Part shown: piece after piece, positions 46,532-57,306 of the stretch | Layout of the letters: every line of letters starts with the position of its first letter | Position numbering within the stretch: the first letter of the stretch is position 1 | NCBI RefSeq assembly: GCF_024345995.1 | Contig: NZ_JAGQCE010000003.1 | Span: 48,759 to 112,758 of the forward strand | DNA length: 64,000 nucleotides | Source of the DNA: Synechococcus sp. Cruz-7E5 | GTDB taxonomy: Bacteria; Cyanobacteriota; Cyanobacteriia; PCC-6307; Cyanobiaceae | Direction: 5' to 3' | The notes under the pieces: generated by a model | The model's input: the letters and a program-made list of their open reading frames with translations, nothing else | Told to the model about the DNA's origin: nothing | Database searches by the model: none | Translations under genes and position numbers: made by a program

Positions 46532-47785
46532 TTACGGGCACAAGCCAGGCTGCCGCAGCGGCGCCGGCAGACGCAGGCTGCTCAGACACGACAACCCCAC
46601 CAGCAGGCACGAGGCCCACAGGCAGGCCTGCAGGCCGCCCACCAGAAACAGGGCGCCGGAGAGCAGGGTTCCCACCAGCCGGCCGGCGGCATTGGCCATG
46701 TAATAGAAGCCCACGTTGAGGCTTACCGATTCGGCGTCGGTGTAGGCCAGCACCATGTAGCTGTGGATCGAGGAATTCATCGCGAACACCACGCCGAAGG
46801 CCGCGAGCCCCACCACAATCGCCACCCCCGGCTGGGCCACCTCCCGCCACAGCGCCACGGCGATAAGGGCCGGGATGGCCGAGAGCACGGCGCTCCAGAA
46901 CTGCACGGCGGACACCCCCGGCGGAGCGCTCTGCCCCCAGCTGCGCCGCAGGGCCGGAGCAGAGCCCTGCACGATCCCGTAGCCGATCACCCAGAGGCCC
47001 ATGAAGCCGCCCGCCTCCCAGTAGCGCCAACCGAGGGTGGTCTGCAGAAACACCGGCAGGGCCACCACGAACCAGACATCTCTGGCGCCGAACAGGAAGA
47101 AGCGGGCCGTCGAGAGCACATTGATGCCCTTCGATTTGGAGAACAGGGCTGTGAAGGCCGGTTTCTCCTTCATGCGGCCGATCTCACCCGGCAGCACCAG
47201 GGTGACCAGGAAAGCCAGGAACAGCCCGGCAGCCATCGCCGCAACGGCGGCATTGAAGCCGACCGTGGCGAGCAGCACCCCACCCAGGAAAAAACCCACA
47301 CCCTTGAGGGCGTTCTTGGAGCCGGTGAGGATCGCCACCCACTTGAACAGCTGGGCTTCGCCGCGGCTGTGGTCGTCGGGGGTTTCCGGCACCACGGTCT
47401 TGATGGCGCTCTTGGCACTCATCTTGTTGAGGTCCTTGGCGATCCCACTGATCGCCTGGGCCACCATCACGTAGGCCACGCTCCACCAGCGCGGCCAGCC
47501 TTCGGCGACGGGAATCAGCATCAGCAGGGCACACACCTGCAGCAACGTGCCCGCCCAGAGCGTGAGCCGCAGCCCGAAGCGGGCCCCTAACCAGCCGCCG
47601 TAAAGGTTGGTGAGAATGCCGAAGAATTCGTAGAACAGAAACAGAAAGGCGATCTCCAGGGTGGTGTAACCCAGCTGGTGGAAATGGAACACCACGAGCA
47701 TGCGCAGCGCCCCATCGGTGAGGGTGAAGGCCCAGTAATTGGCCGTCACGATCGCGTATTGCTGCAGCCCGGTGAGCTGTTTCAT
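46532..47785 (-). CDS. arsJ: Organoarsenical efflux MFS transporter ArsJ
   Basis: ArsJ exports 1-arseno-3-phosphoglycerate, the unstable product made by its partner GAPDH from arsenate, which then breaks down outside the cell. The 417-residue protein is an MFS transporter with about twelve membrane segments. [59 protein letters not shown] and the central [17 protein letters not shown] are typical of ArsJ. The start overlaps the GAPDH stop by four bases (ATGA), the conserved arrangement of this two-gene module. Confidence 0.92.
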   Translation of the reverse strand: MKQLTGLQQYAIVTANYWAFTLTDGALRMLVVFHFHQLGYTTLEIAFLFLFYEFFGILTNLYGGWLGARFGLRLTLWAGTLLQVCALLMLIPVAEGWPRWWSVAYVMVAQAISGIAKDLNKMSAKSAIKTVVPETPDDHSRGEAQLFKWVAILTGSKNALKGVGFFLGGVLLATVGFNAAVAAMAAGLFLAFLVTLVLPGEIGRMKEKPAFTALFSKSKGINVLSTARFFLFGARDVWFVVALPVFLQTTLGWRYWEAGGFMGLWVIGYGIVQGSAPALRRSWGQSAPPGVSAVQFWSAVLSAIPALIAVALWREVAQPGVAIVVGLAAFGVVFAMNSSIHSYMVLAYTDAESVSLNVGFYYMANAAGRLVGTLLSGALFLVGGLQACLWASCLLVGLSCLSSLRLPAPLRQPGLCP

Positions 47786-48855
47786 GCAACGGCACCCTGT
47801 TCAGCCGCGGCCGAAGGGCGAGAAGCTTCAAGCGCCGCCACATGGCAGGCCAGATCGGCCATGCGGCAGCTGTAGCCCCACTCGTTGTCGTACCAGGCGA
47901 ACACCTTGAGCTGGGTGCCGTTCACCACCATTGTGGAGAGGGCATCGACGATCGAGCTGCGGCTGTCGTTGAGGTAATCCACCGACACCAGCGGCCGCTC
48001 CTCATAGCCCAGGATTCCCTGCAGCGGGCCGGCGGCAGCGGCGGCAAAGGCGCCGTTCACCTCCTCCACGCTCACCGCGCGCTCCAGCTCGAACACCGCA
48101 TCGGTGATCGATGCATTGAGCAAGGGCACCCGCACAGCGTGGCCGTTGAGTTTGCCCTGCAGTTCGGGGAAGATCAGGCCGATCGCCTTGGCCGATCCAG
48201 TGGTGGTGGGGATCAGCGAACTGGTGGCGGAGCGAGCCCGGCGCAGGTCGGATTTGAAGCTGTCGATCACCACCTGGGTGTTGGTGATGTTGTGGAGAGT
48301 GGTGATCGAGCCGTGGCGAATGCCGAAGCTTTCGTGCACAACCTTCACCACCGGTGCCAGGCAGTTGGTGGTGCAGGAGGCGGCGGTGAGCAGGCGGTGG
48401 CGGCTGGGGTCGTAGAGCGCGTGGTTGATGCCGAACACCACGTTCAGCGCTTCTTCCCCGGCGATCACCCCCTTCACCGGGCAGGCCACGATCACCCGCT
48501 TCAGGCCCAGTTTCGAAAAATAGGGCTCGAGGGTTTCGGGCGTTTTGATCCTGCCGCTGCACTCGAGCACCAGGTCCACGCCGGCATCAAGCCAGGGCAC
48601 GGCGGTTGGATCCTTGTGGCGGCTGTAGCTCACCGGCTGGTCGGCCACCCGAAAACCATCCGCTTCGCCGTCGGCTTCGGCAAGCACCACCTGGGGCCAG
48701 CGGCCATGCACGGAGTCGAATTCGAGCAGGTGAGCGGCAGCGGCGGCATCACCGGCCGGGTCGTTGACATGCACCAAGGCGATGCCGGGCCTGCCCCAGA
48801 GGGCGCGGAACACCAGGCGGCCGATGCGGCCGAAGCCGTTGATGCCGATCTTCAT
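47782..48855 (-). CDS. ArsJ-associated glyceraldehyde-3-phosphate dehydrogenase
   Basis: This 357-residue GAPDH works with ArsJ: it uses arsenate in place of phosphate to form 1-arseno-3-phosphoglycerate. The NAD-binding INGFGRIGR opens the protein, the catalytic cysteine is Cys161 in SCTTNC, and the following segment reads [14 protein letters not shown] instead of the usual HAYTxDQ, a mark of the ArsJ-linked subgroup. ATG start at 48855. An ATCAA-N6-TTGAT operator lies 30 bases upstream. Central glycolytic and Calvin-cycle GAPDHs would be encoded elsewhere. Confidence 0.92.
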   Translation of the reverse strand: MKIGINGFGRIGRLVFRALWGRPGIALVHVNDPAGDAAAAAHLLEFDSVHGRWPQVVLAEADGEADGFRVADQPVSYSRHKDPTAVPWLDAGVDLVLECSGRIKTPETLEPYFSKLGLKRVIVACPVKGVIAGEEALNVVFGINHALYDPSRHRLLTAASCTTNCLAPVVKVVHESFGIRHGSITTLHNITNTQVVIDSFKSDLRRARSATSSLIPTTTGSAKAIGLIFPELQGKLNGHAVRVPLLNASITDAVFELERAVSVEEVNGAFAAAAAGPLQGILGYEERPLVSVDYLNDSRSSIVDALSTMVVNGTQLKVFAWYDNEWGYSCRMADLACHVAALEASRPSAAAEQGAVA

Positions 48856-48884
48856 GAAGGCAGAGGCAAGCCCTGGAAACTTAG

Positions 48885-48900
48885 ATCAAGATTGGTTGAT
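48885..48900. promoter_or_regulatory. Putative ArsR operator upstream of GAPDH-arsJ
   Basis: ATCAA-GATTGG-TTGAT is a perfect 5-bp inverted repeat with a 6-base spacer, the form I recall for ArsR-type repressor sites. It lies 30 bases upstream of the GAPDH start, so a bound repressor would block that promoter. A matching site precedes arsR at 49766. Confidence 0.7.
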
Positions 48901-49109
48901 GGGAGAGTGCTGGAGAGCACCCGCAAGCAGATGTTGCCGGCCATTGGGGATCCTGTTGATGCTCTGCAGCGGAGTTGGAAGGCCGCCCGGCTGGCCACCC
49001 GCAACGGCTCCATCCCTTGACCCGGCATCCCAGGAACTCCGCAGGACCTGGATTGAGGTCGCCACAGCTCCTGGGTTGCCCCAGAATCAGATAAGTTCTC
49101 ACTGAAACC

Positions 49110-49340
49110 ATGAAAGTGACCGTCGATCTCTCGGATCATGAGATGCGGGAAATCCTGGATCTCACCGGTGAGCGCAAGAAGGGCCCTGCCATCCGGCGCT
49201 TGATGGAGGAGGCCCTCCAGCATCGACGCCGGGCCCAGATCGCTCAGCGCTTCCTCAGCGGCGAGTGGGGCGTGGAGCTGGAGGGCTACGAAGCCGATCA
49301 GGAGCGCGATCGCCAGCGGGAGCATGAGTTGGCCCCATGA
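49110..49340 (+). CDS. vapB: VapB-type antitoxin
   Basis: The 76-residue protein has an N-terminal ribbon-helix-helix pattern (MKVTVDLSDHEMREILDLTG and the helix KKGPAIRRLMEEAL), then an acidic, Arg/Glu-rich tail that would wrap the toxin. Such antitoxins bind the PIN toxin and repress their own operon. It overlaps vapC by four bases (ATGA). The pair sits between the two arsenic transcripts. Confidence 0.82.
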   Translation: MKVTVDLSDHEMREILDLTGERKKGPAIRRLMEEALQHRRRAQIAQRFLSGEWGVELEGYEADQERDRQREHELAP

Positions 49341-49741
49341 CCCTGCTGCTCGACACCAGCCTCTGGATCGACTTCACCCGTGCCCGTAGTCAGGCTGCGC
49401 TGAAGCAGTTCATCGCGCCTTTCGTGCTGGATCCGGGGGCCCACCTGGCCGAACCCGTGCTCTTTGAAGTCCTGCGCTCAGCCCGGCCTGAAGAAGCCAG
49501 GTTGTTGGAGGCCCAGTTCGCCACCCTTCCCACGCTCCCTACCCCAGCGGATCTATGGCAGCGGTCGATTGCCTTGGGCCAGGCCTGCCGCCAGGTCGGC
49601 CGAACGGTGGGCAGCCTCGATCTGCTGGTGGCCGCCGTGGCCCTGCACCACAACGCCGTGCTGGTGAGCTTCGACGCCGACTTCGAGGCCATCGCCTCGG
49701 TAAGCGAGCTGCGCCTTCAGCACCTGAGGCGTCCTGCCTGA
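49337..49741 (+). CDS. vapC: VapC-type PIN-domain toxin
   Basis: VapC toxins are PIN-fold ribonucleases, usually cutting tRNA or rRNA. The 134-residue product keeps the acidic centre: Asp6 in LLDTSLWIDF, Glu in EPVLFEVLR, Asp in GSLDLLVAAVA and Asp in VSFDADFEAI. The length is normal and the reading frame intact, so it is probably active. It is co-translated with vapB and ends 62 bases before arsR. Confidence 0.87.
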   Translation: MTLLLDTSLWIDFTRARSQAALKQFIAPFVLDPGAHLAEPVLFEVLRSARPEEARLLEAQFATLPTLPTPADLWQRSIALGQACRQVGRTVGSLDLLVAAVALHHNAVLVSFDADFEAIASVSELRLQHLRRPA

Positions 49742-49765
49742 CCTTCTGATCCGCTGCCTCAAACC

Positions 49766-49783
49766 AATCAACTAGCGTTGATT
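49766..49783. promoter_or_regulatory. Putative ArsR operator upstream of arsR
   Basis: AATCAA-CTAGCG-TTGATT is a perfect 6-bp inverted repeat with a 6-base spacer, sharing the ATCAA-N6-TTGAT core with the site at 48885. It ends 20 bases before the arsR ATG, which fits autorepression. Confidence 0.75.
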
Positions 49784-49803
49784 AATGAGGCAGGCCCGAT
49801 CCG

Positions 49804-50124
49804 ATGAGCGTCGCCACCACGTCCCTCCAAAGCGACCAGGCCCGAGCGCTGCTAAAGGCCCTCGCCGACCCGTTGCGGCTGCGGGTGATCGAGGCCCTTG
49901 GCAGCGGCGAGCGCTGCGTCTGTGATCTCACCGCCGATCTGGGCCTGTCCCAGTCGAAGCTCTCCTTTCACCTCAAGGTGCTCAAGCAGGCCGGGCTGCT
50001 GGCCGACCGGCAGGAGGGCCGCTGGGTTTACTACCGCCTGCGCCCCGAAGCCCTCGATGATCTCCGCGGTTGGCTCGCCGCCTTGACTGCCGACTGCCGC
50101 AACTCCGCCAGCCCCTGCCCGTGA
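49804..50124 (+). CDS. arsR: ArsR-family arsenite-responsive repressor
   Basis: ArsR is a winged-helix dimer that leaves DNA when it binds As(III). In the 106-residue protein the metal-site motif is ERCVCDL (Cys38, Cys40) at the start of the recognition region, followed by LSQSKLSFHLKVLKQAGLL (helix-turn-helix). Two further cysteines (98 and 105) near the C-terminus could complete a three-coordinate arsenic site. It is preceded by a matching operator and followed on the same strand by a gene remnant, a P-type ATPase and ACR3. Confidence 0.93.
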   Translation: MSVATTSLQSDQARALLKALADPLRLRVIEALGSGERCVCDLTADLGLSQSKLSFHLKVLKQAGLLADRQEGRWVYYRLRPEALDDLRGWLAALTADCRNSASPCP

Positions 50125-50308
50125 GCGAGCCCGCCCCGGCGATGCGGTGGTTGCGCACCAGCCGGCCGGGCCATGTGAACCTGCTGGCCGGCGTGATGAG
50201 AACCCCCCTGTGCTGGTGCTCGACGGGCAGATTGTGGTGGCCGGCCAGGTGCCTGCCGCAGAGGAAGTGCGCGCCCTGATTCGCTCGCCTTCATGGCGGC
50301 CATCCTGA
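50121..50308 (+). pseudogene. Frameshifted remnant of a thioredoxin-fold protein
   Basis: The frame starting at the GTG overlapping the arsR stop gives LLAGVMRTP, then loses sense. One base off, at the six-C run near 50200, the sequence continues PPVLVLDGQIVVAGQVPAAEE and VRALIRS to a stop at 50306-50308. Together this is the C-terminal pattern of small thioredoxin-fold proteins (VMxTPxLVVDGKVVxxGRVPxxEEIxxLL) often found next to arsR and arsenic permeases. The N-terminal half with the CxxC is missing. ArsD, which has a similar end, is an alternative parent. Confidence 0.5.
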
Positions 50309-53148
50309 AGGCACCCCAGCCTGTTGACTCGGTGCTGCTTGCTGCCTCCCAGCCGATCTGGTCTCTGCCGCTGGAGCAGGTGTATCCAGGTCTGCGCACC
50401 ACCCCCGAGGGTCTCAGCCAGCCGGAAGCGGAGCAGCGGCTGGAGCGTTACGGCGCCAACCGGCTGCCGCCGCTGAAACGCCGGCCACTGGTGCTGCGTT
50501 TCCTCGACCAGATGCTCCACTTCATGGCCCTGCTGCTGTGGATCGCCGGGGCGCTGGCCTTCGTGGCCGGCACCCCGCAGCTGGGCTGGGCGATCTGGGC
50601 GGTGGTGCTGATCAACGGCATCTTCTCGTTCTGGCAGGAGTTCCAGGCGGAGCGCACCCTGGCCGCCCTCACCCGCTCCCTGCCCCGCCAGGTGCAGGTG
50701 TGGCGAGACGGCAGGCTTTGCTTCCGCTCCGCCGAGGAGCTGGTGGCCGGCGACCGGCTGCTGCTGGAGGAGGGCGATCGGGTGCCGGCTGACTGCCGCG
50801 TCAGCGTGAGCCATGAGCTGCGCGTCGATCTTTCGGTGCTGACCGGTGAATCGGTGCAGGTGGCTCGCCAGGCCATCGACCTGCCCGCCGCTCAGGCCGA
50901 GCTGCATCTGCCCACCGCTGAACGGCCCAACCTGTTGCTGGCGGGCAGCACGATCGCCTCCGGCCGGGGCGAGGCCATCGTATTTGCCACCGGCTCCGAA
51001 ACCGAATTCGGCCAGGTGGCCCGCCTCACGGCCGGCACCCACCGCAGCGCCAGCACTCTGGAGCAGCAGGTGGCCCGCATCGTGCACACGATCAGCACGA
51101 TCGCCATCACGATGGGCCTGCTCGCCTTCGCCTTGAGCCTGGTCTTCGTGGGCATGACGCCCCTGGAGAGCCTTGTCTTCGCGATCGGGATCATCGTGGC
51201 CAACGTGCCCGAAGGCCTTCTGCCCACGGTCACCCTGGCGCTGGCCTTGAGCGTGCAGCGCATGGCCCGTCGCAAGGCGCTGGTGCGGCGTCTCTCGGCG
51301 GTGGAAACGCTCGGATCGGTGAGTGTGATCTGCAGCGACAAGACCGGCACCCTCACCTGCAATCGCATGGCGGTGGAGGAGACCTGGCTGCCGGTTCCCG
51401 GCGAGGATCTGCAGCGGCTGCTGCTCGAGGGGGCCGCTCTGTGCAGCAACGCCCGCCTCGATGGCGGTGGTGCAGTCGGTGATCCCACCGAAACGGCGAT
51501 GCTGCAGGCGGCACAGGCCGCCGGCCTCGATCCGGCGGAGCGGCAGCGCCTCCACCCACGCCACCGCGAGATCCCCTTCGATTCACACCGGCGGCGCATG
51601 ACGGTGCTGGTGAAGTGGAACGATTCGCCGTTGCCGATCGCCGCCAGCGGCAGCCTGGTGATCACCAAGGGAGCGCCGCTGGAGGTGCTGGAGCGCTGCG
51701 AAGCCTGGCTCACGCCCAGCGGCAGCGAACCGCTCGATCCGATCCGCCGCCGGCGGGTTGTGGCCGCCAACGACGACCTGGCCGCCAGGGGCTACCGGGT
51801 GATTGCCGTGGCCCTGCGAGCCGGGGCGGAAGACCTGCACGTGGCGCCGGCGGACGTTCTGGAATCGGGCCAGACCCTGCTCGGTCTGCTGGGCCTCTAT
51901 GACCCGCCCCGACCGGAAGTGCCGGACGCCATCCGCCGCTGCCGCGACGCCGGCATCAAGGTGACGATGGTGACGGGCGACTACGGACTCACGGCCCAGG
52001 CGATCGCCCTCCAGATCGGCCTGCTGGAGCCGAGCTCCGCCCAGGGTGGCCGTGCAGGTGCCGATCCCGTGCGGGTGATCGAGGGCTCCACCCTGGCCCA
52101 GATCAGCGACGTGCATCTGCGGCAGTTGCTGAAATACCGCCACCGGCTGGTGTTCGCCCGTATGGCCCCGGAGCAGAAGCTGCGGCTGGTGCAGGCCTAC
52201 CAGGCCCTGGGCGAGGTGGTGGCCGTCACCGGCGATGGCGTCAACGACGCACCGGCCCTGCGTGCCGCCGACGTGGGCCTCGCCATGGGCATCAGCGGCA
52301 CCGATGTGGCCCGCGAGGCCGCCGACATCGTGTTGCTCGACGACAACTTCGCCACGATCGTTGAGGCCGTGCGTTTCGGCCGCTCGGTGGTGGCGAACAT
52401 CGGCAAGTTCATCACCTACATCCTGGCTTCGAACGTGCCGGAAATCCTGCCGTTCCTGGCGATGGTGGTGCTGCGGATCCCGGCGGCCCTCACGGTGCTG
52501 CAGATTCTGGCGGTGGATCTCGGCACCGATCTGCTGCCGGCCCTGGGCCTGGGCTCGGAAGCCCCTGAGGCGGGGGTGATGCGCCAGCCGCCACGCCCCC
52601 GTGACCTGCCCCTGCTCAACCGGCCGCTGATGGTGCGGGCCTACCTGGTGCTGGGGCTGGTGGAGGGTCTGATGTCGATGGCGGGCTACCTGCTGGTGTG
52701 GCACAACAACGGCGTCGACCTGGCCGCCCTGCAGCAGCTGGCCCCCGATCTGCTCCACCACCGCGCCGCGCCTGCGCTGCAGGCGATCCAGCAACGGGCT
52801 TCCACGGTGGCCTTCTGCCTGATCGTGGCCGGCCAGATGGGGGCACTGCTGGCCTGCCGCAGCGACCGGCGCCCCTTCTGGGAGCTGCTGTCCATTCCCA
52901 ACCCGCTGCTGTGGCTGGGTTGGTTGAGCGAGCCGGTCGTGGCCGGCATCCTGGTGCTGGTGGCCCCCATGGCCGCCGTGTTCGAAATGGCCCGCTTCCC
53001 TCTGGGTTACCTCGGCCCGATCGCGCTGGCACCGGTGGCGGTGCTGGCGGCGGACAGCTTGCAGAAGCTGCTCATCCGTCAGCGAGGCTGGGGTCAACGT
53101 CCGTCAAAGCTGGCAGCGGCTGCCCTGCCCACAACCCCCTTTCTCTGA
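50293..53148 (+). CDS. Na+,K+-ATPase-like (P2-type) cation-transporting ATPase
   Basis: The 951-residue protein is a P-type ATPase with the phosphorylated Asp349 in CSDKTGTLT, the LTGES actuator motif and [10 protein letters not shown] hinge. The ion-site helices match the Na+,K+-ATPase subgroup: PEGL with Glu307 in helix 4, SNVPE with Asn714 and Glu717 in helix 5, and DLGTD with Asp742 and Asp746 in helix 6. No heavy-metal-binding domain or CPC motif is present, so it is not a metal (P1B) pump. It starts inside the thioredoxin remnant and ends four bases before ACR3, so it appears part of the arsR operon. The ion (Na+, K+, H+ or Ca2+) cannot be fixed from sequence. Confidence 0.88.
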   Translation: MAAILKAPQPVDSVLLAASQPIWSLPLEQVYPGLRTTPEGLSQPEAEQRLERYGANRLPPLKRRPLVLRFLDQMLHFMALLLWIAGALAFVAGTPQLGWAIWAVVLINGIFSFWQEFQAERTLAALTRSLPRQVQVWRDGRLCFRSAEELVAGDRLLLEEGDRVPADCRVSVSHELRVDLSVLTGESVQVARQAIDLPAAQAELHLPTAERPNLLLAGSTIASGRGEAIVFATGSETEFGQVARLTAGTHRSASTLEQQVARIVHTISTIAITMGLLAFALSLVFVGMTPLESLVFAIGIIVANVPEGLLPTVTLALALSVQRMARRKALVRRLSAVETLGSVSVICSDKTGTLTCNRMAVEETWLPVPGEDLQRLLLEGAALCSNARLDGGGAVGDPTETAMLQAAQAAGLDPAERQRLHPRHREIPFDSHRRRMTVLVKWNDSPLPIAASGSLVITKGAPLEVLERCEAWLTPSGSEPLDPIRRRRVVAANDDLAARGYRVIAVALRAGAEDLHVAPADVLESGQTLLGLLGLYDPPRPEVPDAIRRCRDAGIKVTMVTGDYGLTAQAIALQIGLLEPSSAQGGRAGADPVRVIEGSTLAQISDVHLRQLLKYRHRLVFARMAPEQKLRLVQAYQALGEVVAVTGDGVNDAPALRAADVGLAMGISGTDVAREAADIVLLDDNFATIVEAVRFGRSVVANIGKFITYILASNVPEILPFLAMVVLRIPAALTVLQILAVDLGTDLLPALGLGSEAPEAGVMRQPPRPRDLPLLNRPLMVRAYLVLGLVEGLMSMAGYLLVWHNNGVDLAALQQLAPDLLHHRAAPALQAIQQRASTVAFCLIVAGQMGALLACRSDRRPFWELLSIPNPLLWLGWLSEPVVAGILVLVAPMAAVFEMARFPLGYLGPIALAPVAVLAADSLQKLLIRQRGWGQRPSKLAAAALPTTPFL

Positions 53149-53152
53149 ATCC

Positions 53153-54172
53153 ATGGGCCTCTTCGAGCGTTGGTTGAGTGGATGGGTGGCGCTGGCCATC
53201 AGCGCAGGAATCGTGCTTGGGCAGCTGTTCCCCGGGCTGTTCGCCGCCCTGGCCGCTGTGGAGGTGGCCCGCATCAATCTCGTGATCGCGGTGCTGATCT
53301 GGCTGATGATCTTCCCGATGATGCTGGCGGTGGATTTCTCAGCCGTCGGTCGTATTCGCGGCGAACCCCAGGCGCTGATCGTCACCCTGGCGATGAACTG
53401 GTTGGTGAAGCCCTTCACCATGGCGCTGCTGGCCTGGTGGTTCATCCGCGGCCTCTACGCAGCCTGGATTCCCGTTGCCCTTGCAGACCAGCTGGTGGCC
53501 GGCATGATCCTGCTCGGCGTGGCGCCATGCACGGCGATGGTGTTCGTGTGGAGCCAGCTCTGCCGTGGCAACGCCACCTACACCGTGGTTCAGGTGGCGG
53601 CCAATGATCTGGTGATGGTGCTGGCTTATGCCCCGATCGCCGGGCTGCTGCTTGGGGTGAGCCAGGTGGCGGTTCCCTGGGACACGTTGCAGCTGTCGGT
53701 GGCGCTGTTCGTGGTGATTCCGCTGGTGGCCGGCTGGCTCACCCGGCGGTCGATCGGCAGTGAGCGGGCGATCGAGCGGATCGAGGCGCGGCTCAAGCCC
53801 TGGTCGATCGTGGGGCTGCTGGCCACGGTGCTGCTGCTGTTCGGCTTCCAGGCCAGCACGATCCTGGCCAACCCGGCCCTGATCGTGCTGGTGGCGATCC
53901 CGCTGATCCTGCAGACGGTGCTGATCTTCGCCCTCACCGCCCTGTGGATGCGCAAGTGGCGCCAGCCCCACGATCTGGCCGCCCCCGGTGCCCTGATCGG
54001 CGCCTCCAACTTCTTCGAGCTGGCGGTGGCGGTGGCGATCAGCCTGTTCGGGGTGCGCTCCGGCGCCGCACTCGCCACGGTGGTGGGAGTGCTGGTGGAG
54101 GTGCCGGTGATGCTGGCGCTGGTGGCGATCGCCAACCGCAGCCGCTGGCTGTTTCCCTACCGAAGCGCCTGA
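53153..54172 (+). CDS. acr3: Arsenite efflux transporter ACR3
   Basis: ACR3 expels As(III) using the proton motive force. The 339-residue protein has about ten membrane segments. The essential cysteine is Cys126 in [13 protein letters not shown], and the conserved glutamate is Glu289 in [10 protein letters not shown], so a working transporter is expected. Its ATG lies four bases after the stop of the P-type ATPase, indicating coupled translation. The end overlaps the convergent RND pump gene by 16 bases. Confidence 0.94.
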   Translation: MGLFERWLSGWVALAISAGIVLGQLFPGLFAALAAVEVARINLVIAVLIWLMIFPMMLAVDFSAVGRIRGEPQALIVTLAMNWLVKPFTMALLAWWFIRGLYAAWIPVALADQLVAGMILLGVAPCTAMVFVWSQLCRGNATYTVVQVAANDLVMVLAYAPIAGLLLGVSQVAVPWDTLQLSVALFVVIPLVAGWLTRRSIGSERAIERIEARLKPWSIVGLLATVLLLFGFQASTILANPALIVLVAIPLILQTVLIFALTALWMRKWRQPHDLAAPGALIGASNFFELAVAVAISLFGVRSGAALATVVGVLVEVPVMLALVAIANRSRWLFPYRSA

Positions 54173-57100
54173 CGCGTTGCCCCGTCAAGCTGCTCACCGG
54201 CGGATCCAAGCCAAGCCAAGCCAGAGAGAACGCTGGGCCGATGGCCAGCAGGTGCCTGGACCAGCAGGCTGTGAGCTGCCGGCACATAGAACAGGGCCAG
54301 GCCGGTGGCCCCCACCAGTCCGCCGGACACCGCAATCGCCAGCGGCGGCCAGAAGCCGGTGGGGTCGAGCATCAGCGGCAGGAAACCCGTCACGGTGGTG
54401 AGGGTGGTGGCGATGACATGGCGAGTGGCATGCAGCACCACGGCACTGGTGGCGGTCGGGTCACCGCTGGCGGCAGCCGGATCGGTGCGCAGCGCGTTGA
54501 GCACCACGATCGAGTCGTTGATCGCCAGCCCGATCAGGCCGAGCGTGCCGAGGATGGCGGTGAAGCCGAACACCGATCCGCTGAGCTTCAGGGCCAGGGC
54601 CGCCAGTCCAACAGAGAGCACCGCCACCGAGGCGATCAGGGCGGCCATCCGGAAGGAGCGGAAGGACAGAACCAATGTGGCTGTCATCAGGATCATCAGC
54701 ACCCCCACCGTGGAGAGCAGGTTGGTGACCGCATCGCCGCGGGCATCGGCTTCGCCGCCGTAGGCCAGCGTCACCCCGGCCGGCAGCTGCCAGCCCTCCC
54801 GTTCCAGCTGGCTGCGAAACTCCCGCAGCACGGCATCCGGCAGGGCTCCCGCCGCAAGGAAGGCCTGCACGGTGTTGATGCGCTGCCCGTCGCGACGGGC
54901 GATCGCGGCCAGCTCCGGCTCCAGCTGCAGCCGGGCCAGGGCCCCGAGCGGAATCGGTTCGGCGCGGCCGGGAGCCACCAGATCGAGCGAGGCCACCTGC
55001 TGGAGATCTCCCCTCTGGGCCTCGGCCACCTGCACCCGCACCGGCACGGTGGTGACGCCCTCCAGGATCGAGCCACCCACGCTCCCCTCCAGGCCAGCCT
55101 GCAGCTGACGGGCGATGGCGCGGTTGTCGAGGCCGCTGCGCCGGGCCTGCTCCTCATCCACTGCCAGGGCGAGGCGGGGCAGCGCTTCGCTCAGGGTGGC
55201 GGAGGTGTGGGTCACGGACGCCAGCTGCGCCAGGTGACGGCGCAACTCATCGCCGATCTGGCGCAGCAGCCCCAGATCGGCACCTTCGAGCCGCAGCTCG
55301 ATCGGTGCCTCGAAGGGGGGTCCCTGCTCCAGCTGCTTCACCAGGATCTGGGCGTCGGGGAAGGCCCGATCCAGCTCCCCCTGGAGGGAGTGAATCGTCT
55401 CGCGCACCCGCTCCGAACCCCGCAGCTGCACCAGTCCCTGGGCGTAGTGGGGAGCGTTCTCCTCGGAGGCGACGACGTTGTAGAAGAACGGAGGGGCACT
55501 CTCCCCGAGGAACCAGTGCACGTCGTCGACGTGGGGATCCGCCCGGATCCGCTGCCGCACGGCCATCGCCAGGGCTTCGGTGCGCAGCAGGGGGCTCTGC
55601 TGCGGCAGCCGCAGCTCGATCTGGAACTGGTCGCGGTTGGTGGGCGGGAAGAACTGCTGGTCGAGGCTGCCGAAGACAGCGAACCCCAGCACCGGCAGCA
55701 GCAGCGAGAGGGCCACCGCCTGGCGGGGATGGCGCAGGGCCTGGAGCAGGATCCGGCGGTAGGGCCGGGCCAGAACAGCCGGGGAGGCGCCCTGCTCCCA
55801 CCACCAGCGCGCCCGCGGACCCAGCGGCTGCCAGGTTTGCAGACGGGCGGTGAGGGCGGGGATCACCGTGAGTGAAAGAAACAGGGAACTGGTCAGGGCC
55901 AGGATCACGGTGAGGCCGATCGTGCCGATGAATTCCCCTGTTGCCCCCGGCGAGGTGGCGATGGGCACGAAGGCCAGCACGGTGGTGAGTGTGGCGGCCA
56001 GCATCGGCACCAGCAGATAGCTCACCGACTGCCGCACCGCCTGCCCGGCGGTGACGCCGGCGCGCAGCCGCTGCTGCACCTCGTCGACCACGACGATGGC
56101 GTTGTCGATCAGCAGCCCGAGGGCGATCACCAGGCCGGTGGCCGACATCTGGTGCAGCGGCACCTCCAGCACCCGCATCCAGCCGAACACCATCAGGGCG
56201 GAGAGGGGCAGGGCGGCACCCACCACCAGGGCCGCCCTGCCGCCGAGCATGACCACCGACACGGCCACCACCAGCAGGGAGCCGGTGATCAGATTGCCGA
56301 TCACGCCATCAAGACGCTCCTCCACATAGCGGCTCTGATCCAGGACCGTTTGCAACCCCAGGCCCTCGGGCAGGGTGGCGCGCACCTCCCCCAGAAGCCC
56401 GCGCGCCTGCTGCGCCCACTGATCCACCCGCGACCCGGAGGCCACCGTGGCCGAAACCACAACTGCCGGATGGCCCTGAACCAGCGCCAGGCGGGCGGCG
56501 GGACTGCGCACGCCCCGGCTCACGGCGGCCACCTGGCCCAGGCGGGCGCTGGCGCCATCGGCCCCCGTCTGCAGGGGGATGGCGCGGATGCGCTCCAGGG
56601 AGTCGAGGGCGCCGTCCAGCTGGAGCAGCAGCTCGCTGCCCTCGCCCCGCACCTGCCCGGCGGCCTCCTTGGCATCGCTGGCGGCGATCCTCCCGGAGAG
56701 ATCGCCTGCGGTGAGCCCGAGCCGGGCCAGCTCCCGCGCACCGATCTCCACCCGGATCTCCTCCTGGGGTTCGCCGCTGATCTCCACCTTGTCGGTGGCT
56801 GGCAGGGAGCGCAGACGGGTGGCCAGGTCGTCGGCCAGTCGGGCCAGCATCCCCAGGTTGGGGGGGCCGGGCAGTTCCCAGGTGAGGCCCACGATCAGGG
56901 CGCTGGCACCGACGTTGCCGTCGCGGAAGTCCGGATCCGTGGCCTCCGGCGGCAGCTTGGGGGTCGCCTCCTCGAGCTTGCTGCGCACCTTGCCCCACAC
57001 CGGCGCCACCTGGCGGATCGAATCCTTCAGGCTCACCGCGATCACCGAGCTGCCGGCGGCCGAGGTGGAATCGAGATGGTCCACCTCCTCCAGCTCCAGC

Positions 57101-57306
57101 AGGGCGTCCTCGAGGGGTTCGGTCACGAGGGATTCGACCCGCTCCGGCGTGGCCCCCGGCAGGGCGGTGAACACCAGGGCATTGCGCTGGCTGATCAGGG
57201 GATCCTCCAGCCGCGGCAAGGTCAGCAGGGCAGACAACCCCCAGACCACCACCAGCAGGAGGGTGAGCAGCTGTAGCTGCCGGTTGCGATAAAAGACATC
57301 GAGCAT
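54157..57306 (-). CDS. RND-family efflux pump (AcrB-like)
   Basis: This 1049-residue inner-membrane pump has the RND plan: a first helix near residue 12, a large periplasmic loop, helices 2-6 with the helix-4 motif [14 protein letters not shown], a second periplasmic loop, and helices 8-12. The motif has Asp-Asn where AcrB has Asp-Asp, common in the less studied HAE/Czc-like branch. Substrate is unknown; drugs, lipids or bile-like compounds are possible. The start overlaps the adaptor gene's stop by one base (TGATG). No outer-membrane TolC gene is adjacent. Confidence 0.92.
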   Translation of the reverse strand: MLDVFYRNRQLQLLTLLLVVVWGLSALLTLPRLEDPLISQRNALVFTALPGATPERVESLVTEPLEDALLELEEVDHLDSTSAAGSSVIAVSLKDSIRQVAPVWGKVRSKLEEATPKLPPEATDPDFRDGNVGASALIVGLTWELPGPPNLGMLARLADDLATRLRSLPATDKVEISGEPQEEIRVEIGARELARLGLTAGDLSGRIAASDAKEAAGQVRGEGSELLLQLDGALDSLERIRAIPLQTGADGASARLGQVAAVSRGVRSPAARLALVQGHPAVVVSATVASGSRVDQWAQQARGLLGEVRATLPEGLGLQTVLDQSRYVEERLDGVIGNLITGSLLVVAVSVVMLGGRAALVVGAALPLSALMVFGWMRVLEVPLHQMSATGLVIALGLLIDNAIVVVDEVQQRLRAGVTAGQAVRQSVSYLLVPMLAATLTTVLAFVPIATSPGATGEFIGTIGLTVILALTSSLFLSLTVIPALTARLQTWQPLGPRARWWWEQGASPAVLARPYRRILLQALRHPRQAVALSLLLPVLGFAVFGSLDQQFFPPTNRDQFQIELRLPQQSPLLRTEALAMAVRQRIRADPHVDDVHWFLGESAPPFFYNVVASEENAPHYAQGLVQLRGSERVRETIHSLQGELDRAFPDAQILVKQLEQGPPFEAPIELRLEGADLGLLRQIGDELRRHLAQLASVTHTSATLSEALPRLALAVDEEQARRSGLDNRAIARQLQAGLEGSVGGSILEGVTTVPVRVQVAEAQRGDLQQVASLDLVAPGRAEPIPLGALARLQLEPELAAIARRDGQRINTVQAFLAAGALPDAVLREFRSQLEREGWQLPAGVTLAYGGEADARGDAVTNLLSTVGVLMILMTATLVLSFRSFRMAALIASVAVLSVGLAALALKLSGSVFGFTAILGTLGLIGLAINDSIVVLNALRTDPAAASGDPTATSAVVLHATRHVIATTLTTVTGFLPLMLDPTGFWPPLAIAVSGGLVGATGLALFYVPAAHSLLVQAPAGHRPSVLSGLAWLGSAGEQLDGATRQALR

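Noticed and set aside
49852..53097. Minus-strand open frames of 570 and 504 residues opposite the P-type ATPase
   Set aside because: Gln/His/Gly-rich translations of the complementary strand of a conserved ATPase; no start signals or motifs.
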